From the NCBI GenBank assembly GCA_001970955.1, contig MPUH01000499.1, forward strand, positions 1-50,205: 50,205 bases of DNA. The letters run 5' to 3'. Below, one piece after another: positions 19,249 through 29,160 of the stretch. The stretch comes from Stentor coeruleus. Lineage: Eukaryota; Ciliophora; Heterotrichea; Heterotrichida; Stentoridae. How positions within the stretch are numbered: position 1 is the stretch's first letter; each line of letters opens with the position of its first letter. A program made the position numbers and the translations under genes. Below the pieces are notes generated by a model that searched no databases, was not told the DNA's origin, and saw nothing but the letters and a program-made list of their open reading frames with translations.

Positions 19249-21060
19249 TTAAACATAATCATTCTCAGCAATAAACGTCCATCCATAAATCCTAGTCGAT
19301 TCATTCAGAGAATTTTCTCCATACAATTTTTCCTTAGGTATTCTCATATTAGGCACAGGGTGTAAATTAGGTACAGGAGGTCTTAATTCTTTTCTATATA
19401 CAGAATCCCAATTAACTCCTCTAAAAAAAACATGCTGCTTAATTTCTAAAGCATCTCTCATAGCCCCAAGTCTTTTACTTGGATCTCTTTGTAATAACTA
19501 AATATATTTTACATCTTTTATAAGCTCTTTACCTTCAACAGTTAAACTTGCTGGTATTTTTAGTTTACCTCTTTGAATATTATTAATCAATTCATCTTTA
19601 TTTGATGAAAAATATGGAGGAATCCCAACAACCATTTCATAAAATAATACACCAAGTAAATACCAGTCTACAGCTTTACCATGACCATTTCTTTTTATCA
19701 TTTCTGGAGCTAAATAGGCAACTGAACCACAAAAACTTTTTGCTCCACTGTTGTCGTATACTCCTTCTTTTGATAAACCGAAATCAGTTAGTAAAGCATG
19801 ACCTTCTTTGTCTATGACGATATTATCAGGTTTTAAATCACGGAAGATTATGTCTCTACGGTGGAGTTCTTCTAAGGCAAGGAGAATTTCACATAAGTAT
19901 ATTTTGGCCCGCTGCTCAGTGAAACGCTTATCTTGAAGGAGGTGTGAAGCTAAGTCACCACCAGGGCAGTAGTCTAAGATTAAAAATAATTTGTCTGAGG
20001 TTTGAAATGCAAAGTTTAAAGAGACTATGAAAGGGTGTCTTATATAGCTGAGAACATTTCTCTCTGTCAATGCATACCTAACCAAATTATTCGCTATAAT
20101 CTTATCTTTCCTCAGCACTTTCATTGCATATAATATCCCCGAATCCTGCTTACAAACCAAATAAACTTCCCCAAACGATCCTTTCCCCAGCTGTGAAATC
20201 CCAACAAAATCCTCATACAAAACTTTCCCCTTAGTTTTTTCCTCACCCATTTCACTAATCCTCACTTTTTTTGCCTCATTTTTAAGCCCTTCACTAATAC
20301 TCGGTCCAGTCAACAAAATAGTTCTTTTCATATATTTCTGATACAAAACCTTTATAATCTCATCACCAACTTCTTCAGGTGTTTTCTCATCATTATTTTT
20401 AATCATAATATTTGTACCTCTAGATAAAAGCCATGAAACTATCTCAGTAAATCCAGCTTTACTTGCAATATGTAAAGGAGTATTTCCGTTTTTATCAATA
20501 CTATTCAAATCCGCACCTGATCTTGCTAAAATCTGGGCAATTTTCAAGTGGCCTTCCATACAAGCTAAATGCAAAGGTGTTTGCATAAACTCATTTCTTA
20601 TATTTATTTGTGGGGAATCAGCATAATCTAATATCGCTTCACAGATTTTCATATATCCTCTTTGTGCACATATATGAAGAGATGATTGATTATCATCTGA
20701 TATGTAATTTATATCTAAAAGTAACTCGTTTATAGTAAATTTTTCTAACATATTTTTGCATTTATCGTAATTGTTGTCGAGTACTGCTGATAGAAATTTC
20801 TGAGTCATATCAGTGGAACTATGAAGGTTGGGAGCGTATGATAAAACTGGGATTTTTTGGATAAAATTAGACTCTGGACCTTCACTTATTGAGTCTGTTA
20901 ATGAATCATGGAAATCGTTTATTAAAGATTCGTTGAAGGTTATTGATTCTGTTTTTAAAGAGTATTTAGTTTCTTCTTCATCTAAACTTTTCTTTGATAC
21001 TGGCAAGGGGGATTCTGTAGTGACTTTGTATTTGAGCACTTTTTGCAAATATGATTCCAT
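19249..21060 (-). CDS. Ankyrin-repeat AGC protein kinase (two exons)
   Basis: 598 residues after removing one 15-nt intron (19498-19512). Residues about 120-235 are three to four ankyrin repeats (TPLHLACMEGHLKIAQILARSG, NTPLHIASKAGFTEIV shortened here). The kinase follows: GKGSFGEVY near 295, AMKVLRKDK, FRDLKPDN near 405, DFGLSKEG, GSVAYLAPE. Splicing joins KELIKD to LLQRDPSKRLGA, the usual end of an AGC catalytic domain. The C-tail carries IYGWTF, a variant hydrophobic motif. AGC kinases with N-terminal ankyrins are a protist arrangement; the activating signal (lipid, cAMP, PDK1) cannot be read from sequence. Ser/Thr phosphorylation activity is likely since all catalytic residues are present. 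Confidence 0.92.
19498..19512 (-). other. 15-nt intron
   Basis: GTAAAATATATTTAG, phase 0, A at position 10. Contains an in-frame TAG; removal joins the AGC kinase halves. Confidence 0.95.
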
Positions 21061-21477
21061 TTGTTATTGTATATTTTTTAAATATATGTTAAATGCTTGG
21101 AACGATTAGATGAGTTTATGGAAATATGAGATATTGAGGTTTTATTAGGAAAGGTAGGGTTGATTTTTAGAAAATGGGATTTGTGGAAGGTGGAGAAATG
21201 TGGAATATCGGGTGATGGGAAGTTGGGGATAAGGTTTATTAGGCAGTTTTAGTTTTGGAAGTGGGGATGGAGATGGTAGATTAGGGTTACCGGTTGTTTC
21301 AAAGTTTTTAGAAATTTGCAGGGGGAATTTTGAGGTTAGAGTTTTGACCTGGTTGTGGGTGATAAAGTGTGATTTAGGATTTAAAGGATTTTATGATGTC
21401 ATGTGTGGTGGTTTTATAATTTTCTAACCATCTTTCCTTTAAGACAAATATTTTTTTCTAAAATTAATACTTCCTAA
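21061..21477. other. Intergenic spacer
   Basis: 417 nt between two minus-strand genes. The plus strand is G-rich and C-poor over about 21090-21410, then turns C-rich before the BPI-like stop. No ORF or RNA recognised. Confidence 0.5.
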
Positions 21478-22863
21478 CTAATTTGGGTATTTAGGGCTAC
21501 CTTCTACAGTTATGAATCCCTTATTGACGCTTATTTGGAGGTTATCAACAAATCCTGACATTTCTGCAGGTAGGGTTATTCCTTTTCCAAAAACAGCTTC
21601 ATTGATTTTCTTTCTGCCTAGCTTCAGTGATAAATTAAGCAAATCTTTAACCCCTTGCAAATTAGGTTCATTTTTCAATTCACTCGATACAAGAGTAATT
21701 TCATTAACAACAATTTCTTCAAATTCCCCTTTAACAACAAGTTCTTCCATAAAAACTTTAGCTTTACTTTTTACACAAGTACTAACAACAAGTACAGCAT
21801 CAGTTTCTTCTTCTACAAGCATAGAGCAAGCAAGTTCTACATCTGAATAAACAATTTGACTATCTAAACTTATCAATGGATTCTTAGAAGTTTGACATGA
21901 TATATCAATATTTTTTTTACCATACTGTTCATCAATACCTGGGAATATATTTTTAACATTATTTGTATTAAGGCCAATATCAAAACTTGATGTAGAAAAA
22001 CTAAGCATTTTACTTATATGAAAAGTAAATAAAGCAGAATTTAAAGAATACTCAGAAACTGTAATTTGTAAAGCTTGTGAGGTTGTAAAAGATAAATCAA
22101 CAGGATCAGGAATAGTAAACTCATATGTCATCCCTTTTAATTTTACTAACCCTTCAATAGCAATTTTCAAATGCTCAGTGTCGATTTCTGGAATCTCAGT
22201 CAGTTTAACACTTACAACCAACCCATCAGCAATTTCAATTTCAGTAAACCCATTAACCTTAGTCACATAGCCATTAATAACATTTTTTACAAGTGCTGAT
22301 ATCTGAATTTCAAGTGTATCTTTAAGTTTAGCATTAACAGCCTCTAAAACCCAATTAATCATCCCAGACCCTGAGTTATCAGCTAATATTGCTTTGAATT
22401 TCGATATTTTGAACTCGCATTTGGATACAATAATTTCAAGGTTTAAAGAATTTTTCATAGTCAACTCTATAGTAAACGTAGCTTTTTCTATTGATACAGT
22501 TGTTGAACCCTTTTGCACTAAGTTCCCCCGTGATATTTTCCAGTTAAAATTCCCTGTTGAAGTTACGTCTTGGAGAGTAAATATAATTTTTCGATCTGAT
22601 GTGAAGGCAACTCCTGAGTTTTTGTGATCAACATTAAAAACTGGGATTGTTAAGTTGTAGACATCCAAATCAACTGTAAGACTTCCTTTACCTACTGATG
22701 GGAAATGCATATCATTAAAAGTCCCTTGTTGAATTTGTGCGGAGAATTGAGGTAAAAAATCTTCGAGAACGCTGTTGACTGCTTCAGGGGTCATACCAAT
22801 TATCGCTCCCGTCTTTGCTCCTATACACACAGTTAGTATTAATGCTACCACAAATACTTTCAT
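21478..22863 (-). CDS. BPI/LBP/PLUNC-superfamily lipid-binding protein
   Basis: 461 residues. A clear signal peptide (MKVFVVALILTVCIGA) precedes GAIIGMTPEAVNSVLEDFLP, the typical opening of BPI-fold proteins. The rest is alternating beta strands with few charged clusters, consistent with two TULIP barrels: the first up to about 220, the second after the proline-containing EFTIPDPVDLSF hinge. Animal members bind lipopolysaccharide or other lipids in a hydrophobic tunnel. In a bacteria-eating ciliate, a secreted or phagosomal lipid/LPS-binding role is plausible but is inference. No membrane anchor or intron seen. It is followed 106 nt upstream by ribophorin I on the same strand. Confidence 0.8.
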   Translation of the reverse strand: MKVFVVALILTVCIGAKTGAIIGMTPEAVNSVLEDFLPQFSAQIQQGTFNDMHFPSVGKGSLTVDLDVYNLTIPVFNVDHKNSGVAFTSDRKIIFTLQDVTSTGNFNWKISRGNLVQKGSTTVSIEKATFTIELTMKNSLNLEIIVSKCEFKISKFKAILADNSGSGMINWVLEAVNAKLKDTLEIQISALVKNVINGYVTKVNGFTEIEIADGLVVSVKLTEIPEIDTEHLKIAIEGLVKLKGMTYEFTIPDPVDLSFTTSQALQITVSEYSLNSALFTFHISKMLSFSTSSFDIGLNTNNVKNIFPGIDEQYGKKNIDISCQTSKNPLISLDSQIVYSDVELACSMLVEEETDAVLVVSTCVKSKAKVFMEELVVKGEFEEIVVNEITLVSSELKNEPNLQGVKDLLNLSLKLGRKKINEAVFGKGITLPAEMSGFVDNLQISVNKGFITVEGSPKYPN

Positions 22864-22969
22864 TTTTATATCAAACTATCCCTGATGGTCTTAACACAAA
22901 TAAAAAATCGTTTTTTATATAAATTTTAATAACTTCCCCTAATATTATATCTGCTGATATTTAACCTAA

Positions 22970-24409
22970 TTATTCTTTCTTGACCTTGACTTCTTTTTCT
23001 AAACCCAAATCTAATCTAAAGCTAATAATAAGTATCAATAACAAAGCAAACACATAAAAAGATAAAATCAGCGGCTTGATTATCAGATCATTGACCTGAG
23101 CTTCATAAACCACTTGAAAATGTTTCCTGTGGAAGTCCATAACATTTTTTTTCTCTAATACAAGAACTTGTTTTCCATTAAAATCAAGAAACGAACTTAC
23201 TGTTGTAAAGTAGCTTTTATCAACATCAAATGGTAATATTGATTGAATATTCTTACTACCTTCAGGAAGTATAACTTTAACAATCATTTCTTCAGCAATG
23301 ATTTCTTTAAAAGGAAACCCAAAAGTAATATTTAACGCAAAAGTGTTGTCTTTTTGTTTTAAAAAACCTTTGGTTGGAAGGTTGTACCCGATATTAAAAG
23401 TATCTTTCCAGCCTCCCATAATAGGAAAACGAGGTTCGATTTCTAAATGCACATAAGAACTATGTTGTCTAGCATGAGATGTTGATACATTACCAACTTC
23501 ATCTCTATAATAAAGACCCCAAGCCATACGTGGTAATATAGCTTCAAGTGATCTTAAAGCATTAACAGCTGTAGGTTTATATCTGTTAGAATAGTCTAAT
23601 CTAGAAAACTCACCTTTGATTTCTGCACCTCTATTTACAAGTGTATACCATTCTGAAACAGCGATATTTCCCCAATGAGACACTTCAATTTCTCTAACAA
23701 CTTTAGTAAAATAAGGGATTGCTTTAGGGTTTTGATAATGGACTTGAAATTTTATCGCACTGAATTCTTTTATTAATGTTGATGGACCATAAATCAAGGA
23801 TTTACCTTTTATATCGTAAGGGACATCACTTGGTTTTGTATATGATTCAATTTCAGATGTTGGGAATTTTACAATTGTTGTTGAAAATTCTGTGGTGTAA
23901 GGGCTTGGGTAATGGATACTATCAGAAAAGACCATAAGTTGCTGGTCGAAAATACCGATTTTTTTAGGGAATGGGGTCATTTTCTGAGCGAAATACTCTT
24001 CGATAATAAGATTCGCTTCGGATTTTGATGTGATTCCCCTTGGTACCAAGACTTTATAAATAATAAGATTCGCTTCGGATTTTGATGTGATTCCCCTTGG
24101 TACCAAGACTTTATAAATTGCATAATCTCCTGAGAATTCTTGGAACTCAGCTTTAAGTAAATTGTGTGGCTCATCCTTTAAATATGCTCTAATATTTGAC
24201 AGCTTATCTACATTGTCCTTATACATTGCATGGAAATATTTCGACACTGTTGATTGGAGTTTGTTTTCTAATCTAATGTTATTGATAACAGATGTATAAT
24301 GGCCAGTCAAGTCAATTTCACGATTCACTTCGATGTTAACAAAACTGCTGCTGTCAATTGCAAGAGCTACTGCTACCATCAAAATCCACATTTTATATAA
24401 TTTATACAC
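22970..24409 (-). CDS. OST1: Ribophorin I, oligosaccharyltransferase subunit (OST1)
   Basis: 479 residues as assembled. A signal peptide (MWILMVAVALAIDSSS; Met7 may be the real start) is followed by a lumenal domain with family landmarks: NIEVNREIDLTGHY, EFSRLDYSNR, EIEPRFPIMGGWKDTFNIGYNLP and HFQVVYEA. One transmembrane helix (PLILSFYVFALLLILIISF) and a short basic cytosolic tail close it. Ribophorin I presents glycoprotein substrates to the STT3 catalytic subunit at the ER translocon. A 19-residue segment containing YKVLVPRGITSKSEANLI occurs twice in direct succession because of an exact 57-nt duplication; the family normally has it once. Without it the protein is about 460 residues, the usual size. 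Confidence 0.94.
   Translation of the reverse strand: MYKLYKMWILMVAVALAIDSSSFVNIEVNREIDLTGHYTSVINNIRLENKLQSTVSKYFHAMYKDNVDKLSNIRAYLKDEPHNLLKAEFQEFSGDYAIYKVLVPRGITSKSEANLIIYKVLVPRGITSKSEANLIIEEYFAQKMTPFPKKIGIFDQQLMVFSDSIHYPSPYTTEFSTTIVKFPTSEIESYTKPSDVPYDIKGKSLIYGPSTLIKEFSAIKFQVHYQNPKAIPYFTKVVREIEVSHWGNIAVSEWYTLVNRGAEIKGEFSRLDYSNRYKPTAVNALRSLEAILPRMAWGLYYRDEVGNVSTSHARQHSSYVHLEIEPRFPIMGGWKDTFNIGYNLPTKGFLKQKDNTFALNITFGFPFKEIIAEEMIVKVILPEGSKNIQSILPFDVDKSYFTTVSSFLDFNGKQVLVLEKKNVMDFHRKHFQVVYEAQVNDLIIKPLILSFYVFALLLILIISFRLDLGLEKEVKVKKE
24003..24118. repeat. 57-nt exact tandem duplication inside OST1
   Basis: Units 24003-24059 and 24060-24116 are identical and the match runs 2 nt further. It adds 19 residues in frame to ribophorin I. 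No N is present. Confidence 0.92.
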
Positions 24410-25132
24410 GCAAAACTTAAACTTTTAAAGGTGTTCTAATGTTGCTTTGTTAACTTTTAAGAAATAAAAATATTGAATGGATAAGAGATAAGATGATTGA
24501 AATATATCATGAATGTTTTGAAAGGTTTTTTTATGTGAAGGTTAGAATTATTTTTCTGTACTGTAGACCCTTATCTAAACTAAAAAAAAAAAAATTCAGT
24601 AATAGTACTTCAAACAAAACTAAACTCCAAGAAAGCATCATAAAAAATAAACACACTGGTCTTTTATTTTTCTTAGACAAAATAATCAGCATTAATTTCC
24701 TGCAAAAAGCCAGAAAAAACTTGAACTTGATATAATTGTCACCTGACCTAATTTTAAAAAAAAATCAAAATTCCAAACAGCATTACCAAACAAATATCAA
24801 TTTTTTTTGTGTTCATCCAATATCTTTCTAATACATAAATACTTCAATCATATCTAATACTCTCAAAATATTTTTCTTTATAAACATCAAATAACCAAAA
24901 AAATATTCTCCTTAGCCATAATATTTTATATTGTACATAAGTTATAGATTTTATAAAGTAATAAAAGTTTATTAGGAGATTTAAGACAAAATTTCGAATT
25001 TATGATTGATGATTTTAATATTTTTTTTAANAAGACAAAATTTCGAATTTATGATTGATGATTTTAATATTTTTTTTAAGATAGAAGTTATAATGAATTT
25101 TTAATGATTTCATGATAAAAAATATATAAATA
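24410..25132. other. Divergent intergenic region with assembly join
   Basis: About 720 nt, G-rich at the left, C-rich in the middle (24560-24900), with homopolymer A and T runs and the N at 25031. An 80-codon plus frame (24493-24735) is lysine/phenylalanine-rich and looks like chance. No RNA gene recognised. Confidence 0.5.
24983..25079. repeat. 48-nt duplication around a single N (likely assembly join)
   Basis: 24983-25030 and 25032-25079 are identical with N at 25031, in the spacer upstream of the TPR gene. Confidence 0.9.
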
Positions 25133-26641
25133 ATGGGAAATGCATGTGGCAAGCCGCAAAGTCAATGGAAATTATCTCAAGAAATGCTTTTAAATGTTTC
25201 AAAGATTGATAAAGGAGTGCTTATGAGTAAAGCTGAAGATGTTTTAGATAATGATGAGGTTATGGAGATTATAGATAGGTCTAAAGAGCTTTTAAAGGAA
25301 AATGATGCGAATTTCCAAGCGCATTTGAATTTAGGAATATGCTTGTATTTTATTGGATACTATGAAGCAGCTGAAAGCCATTTAATAAAAGCTAGGCGGC
25401 TTGCTAAGTCATTTGAAAGTTCTTATTTACTTGGATCATTATGCTTGTTTAAAAACAACTTCAAAGAAGCCCAATCTTACCTCAAAAGCTGCATTAGCGA
25501 AGTCCCTGTTCTCTGTGGCTACATCAAACTAGCCGAAGTCCTTCTAAGAAGAAGTAAATTTTCCGAAGCCAGAGAAGAAATAAAACAAGCACTTAAACAA
25601 TTCCCACACAATGCTGAATTAATAACAATTCTCGGTATGACTTACCTTCCAACTAACTTATCTAAAGCAAATAAATATACCAAACGTGCCAAAAAAATCG
25701 ACCCACTTCTTTTCCGCCCATATATAAATCTTGCCGAAATCCGTAAAGCTCAAGAAAAATACGATAGTGCAATCCATTACTATCAAAAAGCTATTGAACG
25801 CGGAAATCAAACACAAAAAGGTTTTGCTCAATTACTTCTAGCTTCATTATATTTTGAAACAGGGGGTTTAGAACAAGCAATAACTTATTGTAAAGAATCT
25901 ATTCTAAGTAACCCAAGTCTAGTTGAAATAATGAAAAACAAAGGTTTTAGTTTTATATTTGAAGACAAAGATATAAGAAACTCTATAGAAAACATAATCT
26001 TAAAAGACTTCGACCCAGCAATATCATGTTTAAAACTCCTTTATAAACGTAATAAAGAAGAAATCCCTGTATGTTACTTTTTAGCATTAGCATATCATGA
26101 GATAAACGAAATCCAAAAAGCTAAACATTATTATAAAAAAGTGATACATTTAAATCTAGAAAGAAAAACAAATGATCTTAATAAACTTTTTGCATCAAGA
26201 GCTGAAAGTATATTAAGTAATATGGTTGAAGTTAATCATACTAATATTATGCCTATAGAAAATTTAGTATATATTGAAAATATAGATGATAAAATTCAAG
26301 AAAATGAGAAATCTAATGAAGAAGATGAAGCTGAAGAGATGCTAACAGTTGAAGGAAATTATCCGAATTTTAATGAAAGTATTAAGCCTTTAGATATTGC
26401 AGATGATGGAGTATGTATGATGTCTGCTGTTAAAAGTTCGGATGTGAGGAAAACGAATGAATATTTTCATTCACCAAATAAGGAATCACAAGATAAAGAG
26501 ATGGCAAGTTATGAGGGTAACACAGTGATTGCAGGTGTGACTAGTGAGAATAATAGGGTTTATCCTGGTAAGAGGACGAATACATTGAGGCAGTTTGCGT
26601 CCAGTGCTGACCCTGAACCGGGTAATTGTCTTATTTTCTAA
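25133..26641 (+). CDS. TPR protein with lipidation signals at both ends
   Basis: 502 residues. The N-terminus MGNACGKPQ is a strong myristoylation signal with a palmitoylatable Cys5. About eight tetratricopeptide repeats run from residue 55 to 345 (NLGICLYFIGYYEAAESHL, AEIRKAQEKYDSAIHYYQKA). The last 130 residues are acidic and polar. The final four residues, CLIF, fit a CAAX prenylation box. Both ends could therefore hold it to a membrane, with the TPR superhelix as a protein-docking surface. Lipid attachment is predicted from motifs only. Family beyond TPR is not recognised. No intron is needed, although several GTA sites occur without the A10/AG pattern. Confidence 0.85.
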   Translation: MGNACGKPQSQWKLSQEMLLNVSKIDKGVLMSKAEDVLDNDEVMEIIDRSKELLKENDANFQAHLNLGICLYFIGYYEAAESHLIKARRLAKSFESSYLLGSLCLFKNNFKEAQSYLKSCISEVPVLCGYIKLAEVLLRRSKFSEAREEIKQALKQFPHNAELITILGMTYLPTNLSKANKYTKRAKKIDPLLFRPYINLAEIRKAQEKYDSAIHYYQKAIERGNQTQKGFAQLLLASLYFETGGLEQAITYCKESILSNPSLVEIMKNKGFSFIFEDKDIRNSIENIILKDFDPAISCLKLLYKRNKEEIPVCYFLALAYHEINEIQKAKHYYKKVIHLNLERKTNDLNKLFASRAESILSNMVEVNHTNIMPIENLVYIENIDDKIQENEKSNEEDEAEEMLTVEGNYPNFNESIKPLDIADDGVCMMSAVKSSDVRKTNEYFHSPNKESQDKEMASYEGNTVIAGVTSENNRVYPGKRTNTLRQFASSADPEPGNCLIF

Positions 26642-26813
26642 TGACTAATGATTATTAAAGAGTTTTTTTGAGGAGAATTTTGCTTGATGTAATAAAATTG
26701 TCAGAACTTTATTTGGATTTGTTGCTATATGATTATTTCCACAATAGTTTATTATAAAATTCTCATAAATCTCTTATATCCAAATTTTGATATTAATAAT
26801 TAACACAATCTTA

Positions 26814-27656
26814 TCACCCCCTTATCCCTTTAACATTTTTCTGAGCTTTCTTATTATTTTCTCCATAATTTTCCCCATTAACACCCTTTAATTCACTTTT
26901 CAACTGAACAATAATATCTTTTTGCTTCTTCCTTATTTTCTCCGATTTCTCAAATGCAATTATCAGTTTATTATGTTCATCTTGTAGATCTTTTTGCTTC
27001 TTCCTTATTTTCTCCGATTTCTCAAATGCAATTATCAGTTTATTATGTTCATCTTGTAGTTTATTATAATTACCCTTCATCTCTTCTATTTTAAAATGTT
27101 TTTTTTTCGTTATTTCCAAGTCTTTTTTTATCTTCTCATCATTTCTTTTACCTTTAGTACTCATCGCTCTTGGCCGGTCTAGTTTTTTTCCATTATTCCT
27201 CCCTTGTGCAGGTGATGGAGTAATACTTCTTTCAAGTTTTATGATTTCCTTCTCAGAATTTTCAATGTTTTTAAATCTATCTCTAGATTTTCTCATTTTT
27301 CCACTACTCGATATAGCTTTTGGGGTATTTTCATTTGTATGTTTTTGTAAATGTGTGGATTTTTCATAAGATTTCAAGGGTATTTCAGGGTTTTTTATCA
27401 GTTTAGCTTCTAAACTCGCTAGTTTTTCTTGTAAGCTTTTAAGTTCAGAGTTTATTATTCGAGATTTATCGCTATGGGAAGGAGTTTTTGTTTTTTTTGG
27501 GATTTCTCTATAGGATTCTTCGAGCTTTTTGCTTAATGTGTTTTTTGTTGGAGTTGTTTGTGAGATACTTTCGATTGACTCTTGGAGGGTATCAAGTCCT
27601 CGGTCAAGGATTGAGTGGAAGCGCCGCTCTTGGCTTGGAGAAAGTTCGATACTCAT
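26814..27656 (-). CDS. Coiled-coil protein with duplicated 24-residue block
   Basis: 280 residues. The N-terminus (MSIELSPSQERRFHSIL) leads into a Ser/Lys-rich middle and a C-terminal charged coiled coil. A 24-residue block containing LQDEHNKLIIAFEKSEKIRK is repeated exactly, from a 72-nt tandem duplication. No enzymatic motif, signal peptide or membrane segment. The final residues are basic (KKAQKNVKGIRG). Function unknown; cytoskeletal location is a guess from composition. It is tail-to-tail with the TPR gene. Confidence 0.72.
   Translation of the reverse strand: MSIELSPSQERRFHSILDRGLDTLQESIESISQTTPTKNTLSKKLEESYREIPKKTKTPSHSDKSRIINSELKSLQEKLASLEAKLIKNPEIPLKSYEKSTHLQKHTNENTPKAISSSGKMRKSRDRFKNIENSEKEIIKLERSITPSPAQGRNNGKKLDRPRAMSTKGKRNDEKIKKDLEITKKKHFKIEEMKGNYNKLQDEHNKLIIAFEKSEKIRKKQKDLQDEHNKLIIAFEKSEKIRKKQKDIIVQLKSELKGVNGENYGENNKKAQKNVKGIRG
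26916..27059. repeat. 72-nt exact tandem duplication
   Basis: Units 26916-26987 and 26988-27059 are identical, in frame (24 residues), inside the coiled-coil gene. No N is present. Confidence 0.93.
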
Positions 27657-27995
27657 ATTTATAAATCTTCAGCCCGCTTGATTGAAAATGATTTTTTTTT
27701 TTTAATATGATATTTTTATATACGAAATCACGCTGGGTATCAAAATTTTATACCAGAAATTTTTTAGTGATATTTTATGAAATCAAGTTAAAAATTATAA
27801 ACATAAATGATGATTTAGTTATATATAAAATTACCCGTATTATATAATATAATCCTAAATTATTTCATATACACTAAGATTCATAGGCTATATCATCATC
27901 GCTTTATTTCCTTATCTTCTTTAAAAAAAAACCCATAATCGTTTAACACTAAAATTTTCCATACAAATCAAGAAAAATCACCTAACTTAAAAGCC
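27657..27995. other. Intergenic spacer
   Basis: 339 nt between two minus-strand genes, AT-rich with T and A runs. Nothing recognised. Confidence 0.5.
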
Positions 27996-28733
27996 CTAAA
28001 AAATAATGTCTTCATCCTTAACTTGAGCAAGCATAGAATCAGCATCTTCATGATGTACTCCTTGTTCCTGTTCAGCTTCTCTTATCAACCTAGCTTTTTC
28101 CATCTGCTTCTTTTTGTTTTCCTGTACCTTCTTAAGCATGAAAAAATCTTCTCTTTCCATTTCATCTAATTCACGTAAAATATAGTCAATAAACCCTTGA
28201 AAACGAGGAATAACCACATTTTCTAAAGCATTCACACGACGACTTGTAATCCTAATCACATCATCAAGTGTATGATAAGAAACTTGAAGACCTGCAATTT
28301 TCACAAGTTCAGTAAGAAGTTTAGAGAATTCAGCTTTAGTCTTTTGAATACTTGTACCTCCACCAGTTATACCAAGTTGCCTTGTTGGATCTTCAATTTC
28401 CTGATGTTTTGATTTGAATTTCGGTAAATAAATACCACCTTTGTGCTTTAGTATTAATTCAACTTGACTAGAGCTTCTTTTTACGGTATCAGCAAGGGTT
28501 TTACCGAAGTCCCCAGCGCCCCATTGAGCTTCGGTTAGGAGGTAGACAGATGTGATCATCATTTTTCCAATCTTTTTTTTGGTTTTTATCAATTTAGCCA
28601 TGACAGAACTGAATTCTTTTTTAAGACCCTCTAGTTTTCTTTTAAGCAATGAATGACCTTTTGATGCACCTTGCAATTTTCCTTTCCACATCTGCAGCTG
28701 GCTTCTATTGGCAACTACTCTGGTAGATGACAT
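27996..28733 (-). CDS. ATP6V1D: V-type proton ATPase subunit D
   Basis: 245 residues, the family's usual length. The N-terminal helix RSQLQMWKGKLQGASKGHSLLKRK is slightly diverged from the usual pattern; KSQLQ-type openings, the central GKTLADTV/GGIYLPKF segment and the C-terminal helix HTLDDVIRITSRRVNALENVVIPR are diagnostic. Subunit D is the central rotor shaft of the V1 sector and couples ATP hydrolysis to proton pumping into acidic vacuoles. The C-terminal tail is acidic. Start at the ATG at 28733 gives MSSTRVVANRSQL. No intron or anomaly seen. Confidence 0.96.
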   Translation of the reverse strand: MSSTRVVANRSQLQMWKGKLQGASKGHSLLKRKLEGLKKEFSSVMAKLIKTKKKIGKMMITSVYLLTEAQWGAGDFGKTLADTVKRSSSQVELILKHKGGIYLPKFKSKHQEIEDPTRQLGITGGGTSIQKTKAEFSKLLTELVKIAGLQVSYHTLDDVIRITSRRVNALENVVIPRFQGFIDYILRELDEMEREDFFMLKKVQENKKKQMEKARLIREAEQEQGVHHEDADSMLAQVKDEDIIF

Positions 28734-29160
28734 TTATATCCATGAAAAGATCATAAAATTGTACTCCTATCCTAAGCTCTGAGATATTAATTAAATCCTT
28801 TCAAAATTCCAACTAATCTAAAAACAAAATTCATATAAACATCCCTACCTTATAATATAAATAACATAATAAACAAATAAATGTTTATATCTTTTAATCT
28901 ATTAAATAAAACATAGAGAATATAATTTGAATACATTTTCTCATCAAGCAAGAAACAAAATTGAAGATAAGATTAATCAAATCATGCCAGTTTCTATACA
29001 AATCCTTTTATACCTGTAAACTATATTAACTAACCTCTATAAAACAACACCCTAACACCACATTTTTCAATCTATATCTACAACTAAACATAAACAAAAA
29101 TACTAATTTTATAATACAAATCCCTTCCCCTATTATTATCCATAAATTAAATCCAAATTC
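28734..29160. other. Intergenic spacer
   Basis: 427 nt between two minus-strand genes. On the plus strand it is C-rich and G-poor; after about 29015 there is virtually no G up to the coiled-coil stop. No gene or RNA recognised. Confidence 0.5.

Noticed and set aside
25900-25925. 15-nt GTAACCCAAGTCTAG inside the TPR gene
   Set aside because: Position 10 is G, and the uninterrupted frame reads through as a normal TPR helix.
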